Assembly: GCA_903889655.1 (NCBI GenBank)
Contig: CAISYL010000245.1
Span: 1 to 64,000 of the forward strand
Direction of reading: 5' to 3'
Length of the DNA stretch: 64,000 bases
Source of the DNA: an uncultured Alphaproteobacteria bacterium
GTDB lineage: Bacteria; Pseudomonadota; Alphaproteobacteria; Parvibaculales; Parvibaculaceae
Position numbers and translations under genes: made by a program. This document shows positions 1 through 8,709 of the stretch, piece after piece (position 1 is the first letter of the stretch; each line of letters begins with the position of its first letter). The notes below the pieces were generated by a model that saw only the letters and a list, made by a program, of their open reading frames with translations, had not been told where the DNA came from and searched no databases.

Positions 1-208
1 CATTGAGCGTCACCGTCACGAGGTCGGCGTGGCCGGCCAGCGCCTCGTCGATGGCGTTGTCCACCACCTCATAGACCATGTGGTGCAGGCCCGAGCCGTC
101 GTCCGTATCGCCGATATACATGCCGGGGCGCTTGCGCACCGCGTCGAGGCCCTTCAGGACCTTGATCGATTCCGCGCCGTATTCTTCCGGGCTGCTATTG
201 GGAGACAT
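1..208 (-). CDS. gyrB: DNA gyrase subunit B, N-terminal part (cut by window edge)
   Basis: ATP-hydrolysing subunit of DNA gyrase, which introduces negative supercoils. Only the first 69 codons are present because the gene runs off the left edge. The translation contains the start of the GHKL ATPase domain: KRPGMYIGD at about residues 26-34, then [11 protein letters not shown] at 47-57, where E47 and N51 match the catalytic Glu and Mg/ATP-binding Asn of the family. The ATG at 208 is preceded by a GAGGAAAT ribosome site. It lies 58 bp downstream of recF in the same direction, the usual recF-gyrB order. Identification is secure. Confidence 0.96.
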   Translation of the reverse strand, partial: MSPNSSPEEYGAESIKVLKGLDAVRKRPGMYIGDTDDGSGLHHMVYEVVDNAIDEALAGHADLVTVTLN

Positions 209-230
209 GGATATTTCCTCGGTCTTTCCT

Positions 231-244
231 CCGGCATATGCCGG
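231..244. repeat. Perfect 14-bp palindrome between recF and gyrB
   Basis: CCGGCATATGCCGG is a perfect inverted repeat in the 58-bp gap between the end of recF and the start of gyrB. No T-run follows on either strand, so it is not a standard intrinsic terminator. It sits 23 bp upstream of the gyrB ATG, where it could be an operator or an mRNA hairpin close to the ribosome site. Function is unknown. Confidence 0.5.
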
Positions 245-266
245 CTTGCAAATCAATTCCGTAAGA

Positions 267-1472
267 TCAGTTCAGCGGCGTGACCGCGCCGCGCCTGACG
301 TCGAAGGACTGTGCGCCGGCCCCGAGCGCTTCGAAAAGCACGGGGTCCGTGCCGGTCATGAAGGCCTGGAGCCCGAGCGACACGATCTCGTCGAACAGCG
401 CGCGGCGGCGCTCCTCGTCGAGATGGGCGGCGATTTCATCGAGCAGCAGCAGCGGCGGCGCGCCGCGAGCCGCCAGCAGCCGCGCATTGGCCAGCACGAT
501 GCCGATGAGCAGCGCCTTCTGCTCGCCGGTCGAACAAAGCCGCGCCTCGCGATCCTTCGCGCGGTGACGCACGAGAAGGTCCGAACGGTGCGGACCTTCG
601 AGCGTGCGGCCCGCCGCCGCATCGCGTGTGCGGGAAGCAGCGAGACGGCGGATAAACTCGTCCTCGACATCGACGGCAGGCTTTGCCGCCAGCGCGTCTT
701 CGAGTGTGCCCTCGAGCGCGAGATCGGCGCGCGGAAAATGCGTTTCGCTCGCCGCGTCGATCGCGCCGCGGAGCCTCGCCAGCGTCTCGACGCGGGCGGC
801 GGCGACGGCGACGCCATGTTCGGCCATCTGTTCCTCGAGACCGCCGAGCCACGCATCGTCCATGATCTCGTCGGCGAGAAGCTTGTTTCTCTCACGCAGC
901 GCGCGCTCATAGGCATTGGCGCGGGTGCCATGGGCCGGATCGAAGCCCATCACGAGACGATCGAGAAAGCGGCGGCGTTCGCCCGCGCTTTCAAGAAAGA
1001 GCCGGTCCATCGCCGGTGTCAGCCAGACGACCCGCACCAGCGCGGCCAGCGCGCCGACGCCGGAGGCGGGCGCGCCGTCGATGCGCACCGCGCGGGAGCG
1101 CGTGGCTTCCGCACCGGGCTCAATACCGGTGCCGATGCGGACCGGGCCATCCACCGTCTCGACCGTGGCCGCCACGGCCCAACCGCCCGCGCCGTTGTCG
1201 CGCGCGATCTCCGTATAAGCCGCGCCGCGCAGGCCACGGCCCGGCGACAAAAGCGAGACGGCTTCGAGAAGGTTCGTCTTGCCCGCACCGTTCTCGCCGG
1301 TGAGCACGACAGGCCGCCCGTCCAGCGCGATCTCACTGCGCGCATAGGAACGGAAATCCGTAACCACGAGACGGCTCAGCCAGCTCGCGCGCAACGATGC
1401 CTTCGCTCCAAAGGAGGCTGGAGCGCCGGTGTCGCCACTGATCGCGAGCTTCTCACCCGTTCGGGCCAACAA
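267..1472 (-). CDS. recF: DNA replication/repair protein RecF
   Basis: SMC-like ATPase that helps load RecA at single-strand gaps during recombinational repair. The 401-residue product has a Walker A motif GENGAGKT at residues 59-66 and a Walker B LLLLDE at 341-346, followed by the AHLD D-loop-like segment. RecF proteins are usually about 360-400 residues, so the N terminus may begin later than the ATG at 1472. No better in-frame ATG occurs before the conserved [11 protein letters not shown] segment at about residue 34. It follows dnaN by 25 bp on the same strand and precedes gyrB, consistent with a dnaN-recF-gyrB transcription unit. Confidence 0.95.
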   Translation of the reverse strand: MLARTGEKLAISGDTGAPASFGAKASLRASWLSRLVVTDFRSYARSEIALDGRPVVLTGENGAGKTNLLEAVSLLSPGRGLRGAAYTEIARDNGAGGWAVAATVETVDGPVRIGTGIEPGAEATRSRAVRIDGAPASGVGALAALVRVVWLTPAMDRLFLESAGERRRFLDRLVMGFDPAHGTRANAYERALRERNKLLADEIMDDAWLGGLEEQMAEHGVAVAAARVETLARLRGAIDAASETHFPRADLALEGTLEDALAAKPAVDVEDEFIRRLAASRTRDAAAGRTLEGPHRSDLLVRHRAKDREARLCSTGEQKALLIGIVLANARLLAARGAPPLLLLDEIAAHLDEERRRALFDEIVSLGLQAFMTGTDPVLFEALGAGAQSFDVRRGAVTPLN

Positions 1473-1497
1473 TTCTTTTCCGTTCCTTACAGACGGC

Positions 1498-2616
1498 TTA
1501 CACCCGCATGGGCATCAGCACGTAGATCGCCTTTTCGTCGTCGCTGTCGCGGACGAGCGTGGGCGAACCGGAATCCGCCAACGCAAAGGTCGCTTCGGCG
1601 CCGTCGAGCTGCCCGGTAATGTCGAGCAGGTAGCGGGCGTTGAAGCCGATTTCGAGCGGCGTGCTCGAATAGGAGACCGAGAGTTCCTCAGTGGCGCTGC
1701 CCGAATCCGGGTTCGTGACCGAGAGCGTCAGCTTGCCCTCGTCGAGATTGAGCTTCACCGCGCGCGACTTCTCGGTCGAGATGGTCGAGACGCGGTCCAC
1801 GGCTTCGGCAAAGCGCTTGCCGTCGACCTGCATGATCTTGTCGTTGTCGGCCGGAATGACGCGGCCGTAGTCCGGGAAGGTGCCGTCGATCAGCTTCGAG
1901 GTCAGCACCACGCCGCCGAATTCGAAGCGGATTTTCGTTTCCGAGACGCCGATCGAAATCGTGCCCGCATTGCCTTCCAGAAGCTTCTGGAGTTCGAGCA
2001 CGGTCTTCCTCGGGATGATCACCCCCGGCATGCCGGATGCGCCGGAAGGAAGATCGTGATCGACCTGGGCGAGGCGGTGGCCGTCGGTCGCGACCGCGCG
2101 CAGCACCTTCAGCTTGCCGTTCTCGACGGCGTGGAGGTAGATGCCGTTCAGATAGTAGCGCGTCTCCTCGGTCGAGATCGCAAAGCGCGTCTTGTCGATC
2201 AGGCGGCGGAGCACCTCCGCCGGGAGATCGAAATGATGCGGCAACTGCCCGGCCGCCATAGCGGGGAAGTCCTCCTGAGGCAGCGACTGCAACGCAAAGC
2301 GGGAGCGCCCCGCTGTGAGCTGGAGACGGCCCTCGTCAGTCCCTGTGGAGAGCTCCACCTGGGCGCCGTCCGGCAGCTTCCGGACGATGTCGTAGAGCGT
2401 ATGGGCCGAGGCGGTGGTGCCGCCCTTCTGCGCCACGTCCGCATCGATCGACTCGATCACCTCAATGTCGAGATCGGTCGCCGTGAGGCTCAGTTGCCCG
2501 TTATCGGCCTTGATGAGCACGTTGGAGAGGATCGGGATCGTGTTGCGACGTTCCACGACCGACTGCACGTGATTGAGGGACTTCAGCAAGGCGCCCCGTT
2601 CGATCGTGATCTTCAT
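1498..2616 (-). CDS. dnaN: DNA polymerase III beta subunit (sliding clamp)
   Basis: Ring-shaped processivity clamp that tethers DNA polymerase III and other partners to DNA. The 372-residue length matches the family. The protein begins MKITIERGALLKSLNHVQ and ends in YVLMPMRV, the conserved C-terminal strand near the peptide-binding cleft. The ATG at 2616 follows an AGAGACC stretch. It sits between dnaA (upstream, 369-bp gap) and recF (downstream, 25 bp). Confidence 0.97.
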   Translation of the reverse strand: MKITIERGALLKSLNHVQSVVERRNTIPILSNVLIKADNGQLSLTATDLDIEVIESIDADVAQKGGTTASAHTLYDIVRKLPDGAQVELSTGTDEGRLQLTAGRSRFALQSLPQEDFPAMAAGQLPHHFDLPAEVLRRLIDKTRFAISTEETRYYLNGIYLHAVENGKLKVLRAVATDGHRLAQVDHDLPSGASGMPGVIIPRKTVLELQKLLEGNAGTISIGVSETKIRFEFGGVVLTSKLIDGTFPDYGRVIPADNDKIMQVDGKRFAEAVDRVSTISTEKSRAVKLNLDEGKLTLSVTNPDSGSATEELSVSYSSTPLEIGFNARYLLDITGQLDGAEATFALADSGSPTLVRDSDDEKAIYVLMPMRV

Positions 2617-2985
2617 GGTCTCTCTTCGGTCCCCCGTTTGGGCGCTTCAAGCCCTTGACGCTTATCGGACGTTCCGGCTCCGGGCTCCGGCACCTATGTC
2701 AGCAGGTCCTGAAGGGGGGCGCGCCGTGGCCTGAAAGGTGGCTGGGAGCGTCCGGTCCTGTTCGGGAACCGCGAACATGGGAGTCGGAAAAACACGCCGG
2801 GGGAGGCCCTGGAGGCCCTCTCCGGACGCGCTCCGGCGAGCGCCGGAAATCCGCAGAAAATCATGTGTCAAAGTATAGCAGATCGTCCGCGCGATGCACG
2901 TTTTTCAGCATCGGCGGGAGATCGCTTTCGGGCCGAAATTCACCTGATTCGGCCGGGGCTTAGCGGAGGTCCGAAAGGGCGGCTC
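2617..2985. other. Intergenic region between dnaA and dnaN
   Basis: This 369-bp stretch holds no convincing gene. Read on the minus strand, TATACT at 2872-2877 could be a -10 element for dnaN, but the matching -35 is poor. A TTGACA overlaps it at 2866-2871 without a good -10 further on. A GC-rich inverted repeat (GCGCTCGCCGGAGCGC) lies at about 2828-2843. I found no TTATCCACA-type DnaA boxes. Confidence 0.5.
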
Positions 2986-4704
2986 TCAGCTTGCGCCGTT
3001 GCCGCCCTCCAGCATGCGCCGAAGCAGGTCGACATCCTCGTCCATGCCGGAATCGGCCTGGCGCAATTCGTCGATCTTGCGGACCGCATGGATGACCGTG
3101 GTGTGGTCGCGGCCGCCGAATTTACGGCCGATCTCAGGCAGCGAACGGGTCGTGAGCTGCTTCGAGAGATACATCGCCACCTGACGGGGGCGAGCCACCG
3201 CGCGGGCACGGCGGGCCGAGAGCATGTCGGCAAGGCGGACATTGTAATATTCCGCCACGCGGCGCTGGATCTCCTCGATGGTGATCTTGCGGTCGTTGCA
3301 GCGCAGGAGATCGCGCAGCACGTCCTGGCTCATGTCAAGTGTGATCGGGCGGCCGACCAGCGAGGCATAGGCGACGACACGCTTCAGCGCACCTTCGAGT
3401 TCACGCACGTTCGAGACGATGCGGTGCGCCAGGAATTCGAGCACGCCCGGCGGGATCGTGACCGGTCCGTTGCGGCTCGCCATCTCCTCGGCCTTGGCCT
3501 GAAGGATGCCGAGGCGGAGTTCGTAATCCGTCGGATGGATGTCGGCGGCGAGGCCCCAGCCGAGGCGCGATCGAATGCGCTCCTCAATGCCTTCGAGATC
3601 GGAAGGCGAGCGGTCGGCAGAGATGATGACCTGACGATTGTGATCGATCAGCGCATTGAAGGTGTGGAAGAACTCTTCCTGCGTCGAATCCTTGCCCGAG
3701 ATGAACTGCACGTCGTCGATCATCAGCACGTCGACGGTGCGGAACTGCTGCTTGAAGGCCATCGTGTCCTTGAAGCGCAACGCCCGCACGAATTGGTACA
3801 TGAACTTCTCGGCCGACAGATAGAGCACCTTGCGCTCCGGCTGACGGCGACGGATTTCCCATGCGATGGCGTGCATCAGATGCGTCTTGCCGAGGCCCAC
3901 GCCGCCATAGAGGAAAAGCGGATTGAAGGTGACGTCGGTTGCTTCCGCGACGCGGCGGGCGGCCGCATGCGCGAGTTCGTTCGACTTGCCGACGACGAAG
4001 GCATCGAACGTGAAACGCGGATCGAGCGGCGCGCCGACGCCGGCATCCTCGAAGTTGGATGGCACCTGCATCGAGGTCGCGTTCGTCGGCGTCGTGGGCA
4101 ATTGCGGCGCGGCGGGCCTGGCACGCGATGCCGCGTGGCGATCCATCGGCCGCTCTGCAGGCCGCTCCGCGGAACGATCGGCAGAAGAAACATTGTCGCC
4201 GTCGCGCGCCGGCAGCTCGCGAACGACGCCGCCCTGCGCCGTCTCGTCATGGACCGCCGTCGTCTCGCCGCCACGGGTGCGCACCAGCACCTCGATACGC
4301 GACAGCGCCGGATCTTCCTCGCCCCACAGCGTCGATAGCCGTTCGGCGTAATGGGACAGCAGCCAATTGCGGATGAAGCGCGTCGGCACGGCGAGCATGA
4401 CGCGGCCATCGCCCACACCGATCAACTCGATCTGCTTGAACCAGCTATTGAACGTCGCCTCGCCGAGCTCCGCATGAAGGCGCGCGCGCACACGGCGCCA
4501 TTGTTCGTTGAGGCTCGTTTCCACCACCGACGTCGTCCCCGATCCGATCTTCGATTCTGATTCCGTCTCCGGCGCCGCCTCGCGCGCGACACCACGGAAT
4601 GTTCTTCCCGCACCACGACCCTCCGCCAGTCCCGACTCGGCGAGAGCTTCGCCACCCGGACGGAAGGCCGATTTGGCCGATGCGATCAGCTTGTTTTCGT
4701 TCAC
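2986..4704 (-). CDS. dnaA: Chromosomal replication initiator protein DnaA
   Basis: AAA+ initiator that binds the replication origin and opens the duplex. I chose the GTG at 4704 (572 residues). It has a GAGGGG ribosome site about 9 bp upstream, and longer readings would run into the upstream rhodanese gene. Domain I ([17 protein letters not shown]...) spans about residues 65-125, followed by a long Arg/Pro/Ala-rich linker. Walker A GGVGLGKT is at 267-274, Walker B VLMIDD at about 326-331, and the domain IV DNA-binding signature [10 protein letters not shown] at about 531. The roughly 65 residues before domain I make it longer than typical DnaA. An ATG at 4740 is the main alternative start. 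Confidence 0.95.
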   Translation of the reverse strand: MNENKLIASAKSAFRPGGEALAESGLAEGRGAGRTFRGVAREAAPETESESKIGSGTTSVVETSLNEQWRRVRARLHAELGEATFNSWFKQIELIGVGDGRVMLAVPTRFIRNWLLSHYAERLSTLWGEEDPALSRIEVLVRTRGGETTAVHDETAQGGVVRELPARDGDNVSSADRSAERPAERPMDRHAASRARPAAPQLPTTPTNATSMQVPSNFEDAGVGAPLDPRFTFDAFVVGKSNELAHAAARRVAEATDVTFNPLFLYGGVGLGKTHLMHAIAWEIRRRQPERKVLYLSAEKFMYQFVRALRFKDTMAFKQQFRTVDVLMIDDVQFISGKDSTQEEFFHTFNALIDHNRQVIISADRSPSDLEGIEERIRSRLGWGLAADIHPTDYELRLGILQAKAEEMASRNGPVTIPPGVLEFLAHRIVSNVRELEGALKRVVAYASLVGRPITLDMSQDVLRDLLRCNDRKITIEEIQRRVAEYYNVRLADMLSARRARAVARPRQVAMYLSKQLTTRSLPEIGRKFGGRDHTTVIHAVRKIDELRQADSGMDEDVDLLRRMLEGGNGAS

Positions 4705-4852
4705 GACCTCTACCCCTCGTCTACCCCGGCTCCCCAACATGCCGGGATTTTCAGGAACCGGCGTTTCCCCCAGCCGGTCCTGCGGACTTACCCCTGTCGG
4801 CGCGGGCGCCGCGCCCTCACCGGTCAAACTCGAAATCGACCCGCGCCCAGAG

Positions 4853-5329
4853 TTAACCCTGGGCCCATGGAAGGCCTGCCGCCTTCCATCCGTTGCGGTG
4901 TCCGCGATGGCGATCCTGATCGAGATCGCCCTCGAAGCCACCTGCGACGTTGTAGCAACGCGAGAAGCCCTGCGCCGTCAAAGCGACCGCCGCCGCCTTC
5001 GAACGCGCGCCGGACCGGCAGAGAAACAGCACCGGCACGTCCTTGCGCTCCGCACCAAGCGCCGCCGCCACGTCGCCCGAAAAAGCGGCATTCACCGCCA
5101 TCGTCGGAAACGTCTGCCATTCGGCGAGCAAAGGCTCCTTGCCGACAGGCGTCAGATCGGGCAGCCCGACATAGGACCACTCCGCGCGCGTGCGCACGTC
5201 GATCAGCACAGCTTGCGGATTTTCGCCGAGAACGCGCCAGGCCTCTTCGGCCGAAACGTCGCCTGCGTAATTCGAAGGACGATCACCGAGGATCCGAGGC
5301 TCAACATCATTGCTCGCATTACCCGACAT
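4853..5329 (-). CDS. Rhodanese-like domain protein
   Basis: Single-domain rhodanese of 158 residues, likely a sulfur-carrier or sulfurtransferase protein. The active-site loop is [12 protein letters not shown] with the catalytic Cys, preceded by the conserved [10 protein letters not shown] and followed by [12 protein letters not shown]. The ATG at 5329 has a GAGAGAGGCG ribosome site, so it is preferred over the earlier in-frame ATG at 5395. It lies upstream of dnaA on the same strand with a 148-bp gap. The substrate cannot be told from sequence. Confidence 0.9.
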   Translation of the reverse strand: MSGNASNDVEPRILGDRPSNYAGDVSAEEAWRVLGENPQAVLIDVRTRAEWSYVGLPDLTPVGKEPLLAEWQTFPTMAVNAAFSGDVAAALGAERKDVPVLFLCRSGARSKAAAVALTAQGFSRCYNVAGGFEGDLDQDRHRGHRNGWKAAGLPWAQG

Positions 5330-5850
5330 TCGCCTCTCTCCATCAACTTCCGGCCCGCACCCATACCGCAGACACAGCATTCTCGTCGGCGGCAATCCCT
5401 AGAGGAATTCCTCCGTCCCGTCACGCGTAACTGTCTGGATACTTTTGGCCGGGCGAAACGACGCAATCAAATACTGTATTCGAACGAATAATTATTGAAG
5501 TTCATCAGTATTCGCTGGCCCCGTCGCGGTTAACAAACATACCTTCGACCCCCTTTAGAGGCAAGTGAGAAGAGTCGGCGGTGACAAAAAAAGTTCTTAC
5601 AGGATGCGAAAAAACACCGCTGTCCCTAGGTGAAATTCGTTCCTCTTTCGGACAGCGCCGCAACGCACACATGAAGATGTGAATGAATCCAATTCGATGC
5701 GCAGATGTAGCGCGTGACATCTTCGCGTTCGCGGAAACGCGACGCAACGACGCGTCATTCACAAACGGATGCGTAACGATCGACGTCGTGGATCACACTT
5801 AGCGATATGCGAAAAACAGCAGCCCTCGCCATTCGCGACGACAGGCGGAA
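5330..5850. other. Intergenic region between rpsT and the rhodanese gene
   Basis: About 520 bp without a believable gene. An AT-rich patch lies at about 5465-5515 (caatcaaatactgtattcg and following). One DnaA-box-like sequence, TGATCCACG on the minus strand at 5787-5795, differs by one base from the Caulobacter G-box TGATCCACA. No cluster of boxes is present, so a replication origin here is unproven. A short 85-codon reading frame at 5505-5762 has no ribosome site or recognisable composition. Confidence 0.45.
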
Positions 5851-5879
5851 AAGAAAAAGCCCGCGTCATTCGCGGGCTT
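5851..5879 (-). terminator. Intrinsic terminator of rpsT
   Basis: On the minus strand AAGCCCGCG-AATGA-CGCGGGCTT forms a 9-bp perfect stem with a 5-nt loop, and the second arm runs straight into TTTTTCTTTT. It lies 55 bp past the rpsT stop codon. Confidence 0.92.
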
Positions 5880-5933
5880 CGTTCTCTCGTCGCCGATGCG
5901 CCATTCCGAAATGCGCAATGCGACCGGGTCGCC

Positions 5934-6197
5934 TCAGGCGAGAGCCTTCACGCGGGCGGTCAGACGCGACACCTTGCGCGACGCCGTGTTCTTGTGAATG
6001 ACGCCCTTCTGGGCGGAACGCATGATCTCGGGCTGCGCTTCCTTCAGCGCAGCGGCGGCGGCGGCCTTGTCGCCGCTGGCGATCGCTTCCTCGACCTTGC
6101 GGACGAAGGTGCGCATGCGCGAACGACGGTCCTTGTTGACCTCGGTGCGCGCCGCGATCTTGCGGATTGCCTTTTTTGCGGAGGGAGTATTCGCCAT
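5934..6197 (-). CDS. rpsT: 30S ribosomal protein S20
   Basis: Small-subunit protein S20, which binds the 16S rRNA 5' domain. The 87-residue product starts [18 protein letters not shown], the standard S20 N terminus, and is Lys/Arg/Ala rich to the end. The ATG at 6197 is preferred over an in-frame ATG at 6239 because it begins at the conserved sequence and gives the normal length. It has a strong promoter about 170 bp upstream and an intrinsic terminator just downstream, so it is probably monocistronic. Confidence 0.96.
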   Translation of the reverse strand: MANTPSAKKAIRKIAARTEVNKDRRSRMRTFVRKVEEAIASGDKAAAAAALKEAQPEIMRSAQKGVIHKNTASRKVSRLTARVKALA

Positions 6198-6367
6198 CGT
6201 CTTCGAACCCTTGTCTCGCCGGACATCCCGCGATGCCAACGTAAAATTTCATACGGATCGCGAGACACCGAAAATTCCGGTGACAAAAGTTCCGGCCAAA
6301 GGGGCCTCGCGCCTTCGAAAAAACGGTCCTGTGCCGGAGGCACGCGACCGTTCTTTCCGAGGCGCGC

Positions 6368-6396
6368 GTTATACGCGCGGCGGCTCCCTGCGTCAA
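6368..6396 (-). promoter_or_regulatory. Sigma-70-type promoter for rpsT
   Basis: On the minus strand TTGACG (6391-6396) and TATAAC (6368-6373) are separated by exactly 17 bp, a near-consensus housekeeping promoter. It points to rpsT and implies a leader of roughly 160 nt. Confidence 0.85.
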
Positions 6397-6453
6397 CCGG
6401 GCGAAAGAGGACGAAAAAGGCTCATTAACGGGTCGAATTAACGAATCCCGAGC

Positions 6454-6882
6454 CTATTCCGGCTCGATGGAGAACCGCACCTCGGTGGTCCCGCCCGTTT
6501 CAGGAACGGTCTGGATTTCAAGGCGCTCGCCTTCGCGGCGGAAGACGAGGAGATCCTTGATCAGTTCGAGCTTTTTCTGCCTCGTCCAACCGAGCTGGGG
6601 CAGGGTCGCCGTATAGAAACGGCGGACGGCCTGGGGCGCGACCCTGCCGGTCGCGACCGATCGGACGATGCGGCCGTTCGGCTTGTCGAAGACGACACCG
6701 CCATCGCCGGTTTCATGGAGGCCCTCCATCAGCGGCATATCCTCGACCGCATCCAGATAGCCGCCTGCGTGTTCCTCGGCGCGGAGGCCGGTGGGCACGG
6801 CAGCAAGGGCCAGACCGATACACAGACAGAGCGCGAGCGCCGGAACCGCCAGCCGTCTCGTCGTCGACGCATCCCTCGTCAT
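6454..6882 (-). CDS. Secreted hypothetical protein
   Basis: A 142-residue protein with a clear signal peptide: basic start, a hydrophobic run from about residue 12 to 29, and a likely cleavage near LRAEEH. The mature part is acidic and contains VATGRVAPQAVRRFYTATLPQLGW, which resembles small periplasmic alphaproteobacterial proteins of unknown role. It is read in the same direction as mutM, 55 bp downstream, and may be co-transcribed with it. I do not recognise a functional domain. Confidence 0.75.
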   Translation of the reverse strand: MTRDASTTRRLAVPALALCLCIGLALAAVPTGLRAEEHAGGYLDAVEDMPLMEGLHETGDGGVVFDKPNGRIVRSVATGRVAPQAVRRFYTATLPQLGWTRQKKLELIKDLLVFRREGERLEIQTVPETGGTTEVRFSIEPE

Positions 6883-6937
6883 CGGCTTCCCGTTCCCCTC
6901 ATATCCCGCTCCCGGCGCTCACCTTTGCCGCCATCGT

Positions 6938-7819
6938 CTATCTTTGACATTGCGGGCAGTAATAGGTCGAGCGACCGGATTGCACGGTTCGCTTCACCGT
7001 ACCGCCGCAGCCGGATTTTGAACAGGCCACGCCGTCGCGGTCATAGACGGCGAAGGAGTGCTGGAAATAGCCGAGTTCGCCGTCCGTCTGCGCATAGTCG
7101 CGCAAGGTCGAGCCGCCGGCGGCAATGGCGTCGCCGAGGACGTCGCGGATGGCGCGGGCGAGGCGCTCGGATCTCTGCGGGCCGGCAACGCTCGCCGCCA
7201 GGCGGTTCGGCGAAATGCCGGCGCGATAAAGCGCTTCGCAGACATAGATATTGCCGAGGCCCGCCACGGTGCGCTGATCGAGAAGCGCCGCCTTGATCGG
7301 CGCGCGGCGGCCCTTCAGCCGTTCGGAGAGCACGGCAGCGGAGAACTCGTTGCCCAGCGGTTCGGGACCGAGATTTGCCAGATGCGGATTGGCCTCGAGT
7401 TCGGCCTCCGCAATCAGATCCATGAAGCCGAAGCGGCGGTGATCGGCATAGACGATGCGGGCGCCGTCCTCCATGTCGAGGACGATGTGGTCATGCGCGC
7501 CGAGGCCCGCGCCATCGTCCGGCGCGGCATAATGGAACCCGCCGGGCGTCAGGCCGCCGGCCGCCGGCATGTGGATGGTGAAGCGCCCCGACATGCCGAG
7601 ATGGATCAGCAGCACCTCCTCGCCTTCGAGACGGGCGAGGATATATTTCGCACGACGGTCGAGACGCTCGATGCGCCGCCCGGTCAGCCGCTCGGCAAAG
7701 CGCTCGGGCAATGGATAGCGCAGATCGAGACGACGCTGGGTCGCCAGCCGGATACGGCGTCCTTCGAGCACCGGCGCAAGGCCGCGGCGGACGGTTTCGA
7801 CTTCGGGCAGTTCGGGCAT
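6938..7819 (-). CDS. mutM: Formamidopyrimidine-DNA glycosylase
   Basis: Bifunctional DNA glycosylase/AP lyase removing 8-oxoguanine and ring-opened purines. The 293-residue protein begins [14 protein letters not shown], giving the N-terminal Pro nucleophile and catalytic Glu. HLGMSGRF is in the middle. A C-terminal zinc finger occupies residues 266-293, with Cys at 266, 271, 288 and 291. It is divergent from ubiE with a 53-bp gap that must hold both promoters, a common alphaproteobacterial arrangement. Confidence 0.96.
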   Translation of the reverse strand: MPELPEVETVRRGLAPVLEGRRIRLATQRRLDLRYPLPERFAERLTGRRIERLDRRAKYILARLEGEEVLLIHLGMSGRFTIHMPAAGGLTPGGFHYAAPDDGAGLGAHDHIVLDMEDGARIVYADHRRFGFMDLIAEAELEANPHLANLGPEPLGNEFSAAVLSERLKGRRAPIKAALLDQRTVAGLGNIYVCEALYRAGISPNRLAASVAGPQRSERLARAIRDVLGDAIAAGGSTLRDYAQTDGELGYFQHSFAVYDRDGVACSKSGCGGTVKRTVQSGRSTYYCPQCQR

Positions 7820-7872
7820 TTTGTCCTTCTCGACGATGGCGGCGAAAGTAGCGCCCTTTGGGGGCCTAGGCT

Positions 7873-8694
7873 ATGGTCCGCCCGATGGATGAGACAATGC
7901 AGAGCGCGGGACAGCCCGCAGACCATAGCGACGCGCCGGAAGGCGAGGCGACGACGCATTTCGGCTTCAAGACGGTCGCCGAGGGCGAGAAGGCAAAGCT
8001 CGTTCACGACGTGTTCGAGCATGTGGCCTCGCGCTACGACCTGATGAACGACCTGATGTCGGGCGGGCTACATCGCGCCTGGAAGCAGGCGATGATCGAC
8101 TGGCTCAACCCGCCGCGCGGGGACCGACCTTTCGACCATATCGACGTCGCGGGCGGTACGGGCGATATCGCCTTCCGCATTCTCGACCGGGCGGGCCCGC
8201 AGACGCATGTGACCGTCTGCGACATCAATCCCCACATGCTCGGCGTCGGCCAGAGCCGCGCCGAGGCCCAGGCGCACCGGGCCCATGTCGAATTCGTCTG
8301 CGGCGATGCGGAGAAGCTTCCCTTTCCCGACCGCAGCTTCAATGCCTATACGATCGCCTTCGGCATCCGCAACGTCACTCATATAGAGAAGGCGCTGGCC
8401 GAGGCCTTCCGCGTGCTGAAGCCGGGCGGGCGTTTCCTCTGTCTCGAATTTTCCCAGGTCGCCGTGCCCGGCCTCGACGCGATCTACGACGCCTATTCCT
8501 TCAGCGCGATTCCGCAGATGGGGAAATGGGTAACGGGCGACGGTGAGCCCTATCAATATCTCGTTGAGAGCATTCGCCGCTTTCCGCCGCAGGAGCGCTT
8601 CAAGTCGATGATCGAGGCTGCCGGCTTCGCGCGTGTGCAATACCGGAACCTGACCGGCGGCGTCGCCGCGATGCATTCCGGCTGGCGGCTTTAG
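7873..8694 (+). CDS. ubiE: Ubiquinone/menaquinone C-methyltransferase
   Basis: SAM-dependent methyltransferase of ubiquinone (and menaquinone) biosynthesis. The 273-residue product contains the family start [31 protein letters not shown] and the SAM-binding motif [10 protein letters not shown] at about residues 91-100. It also has the downstream [26 protein letters not shown] signature. An ATG at 7885 is an alternative start. It is followed after 15 bp by ubiB, forming a quinone operon. Confidence 0.96.
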   Translation: MVRPMDETMQSAGQPADHSDAPEGEATTHFGFKTVAEGEKAKLVHDVFEHVASRYDLMNDLMSGGLHRAWKQAMIDWLNPPRGDRPFDHIDVAGGTGDIAFRILDRAGPQTHVTVCDINPHMLGVGQSRAEAQAHRAHVEFVCGDAEKLPFPDRSFNAYTIAFGIRNVTHIEKALAEAFRVLKPGGRFLCLEFSQVAVPGLDAIYDAYSFSAIPQMGKWVTGDGEPYQYLVESIRRFPPQERFKSMIEAAGFARVQYRNLTGGVAAMHSGWRL

Positions 8695-8709
8695 GAAAGA
8701 TCGTCCTCG

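Noticed and set aside
5505-5762. 85-codon minus-strand frame in the rpsT-rhodanese gap
   Set aside because: No ribosome site, no recognised pattern and not well placed for a promoter.
5787-5795. Single DnaA-box-like TGATCCACG as proof of oriC
   Set aside because: One imperfect box without a cluster is not enough to call an origin.
6425-6441. TTAA repeated with a 9-bp gap downstream of the hypothetical gene
   Set aside because: CtrA sites need a 7-bp gap, and the site is downstream of its neighbouring gene.
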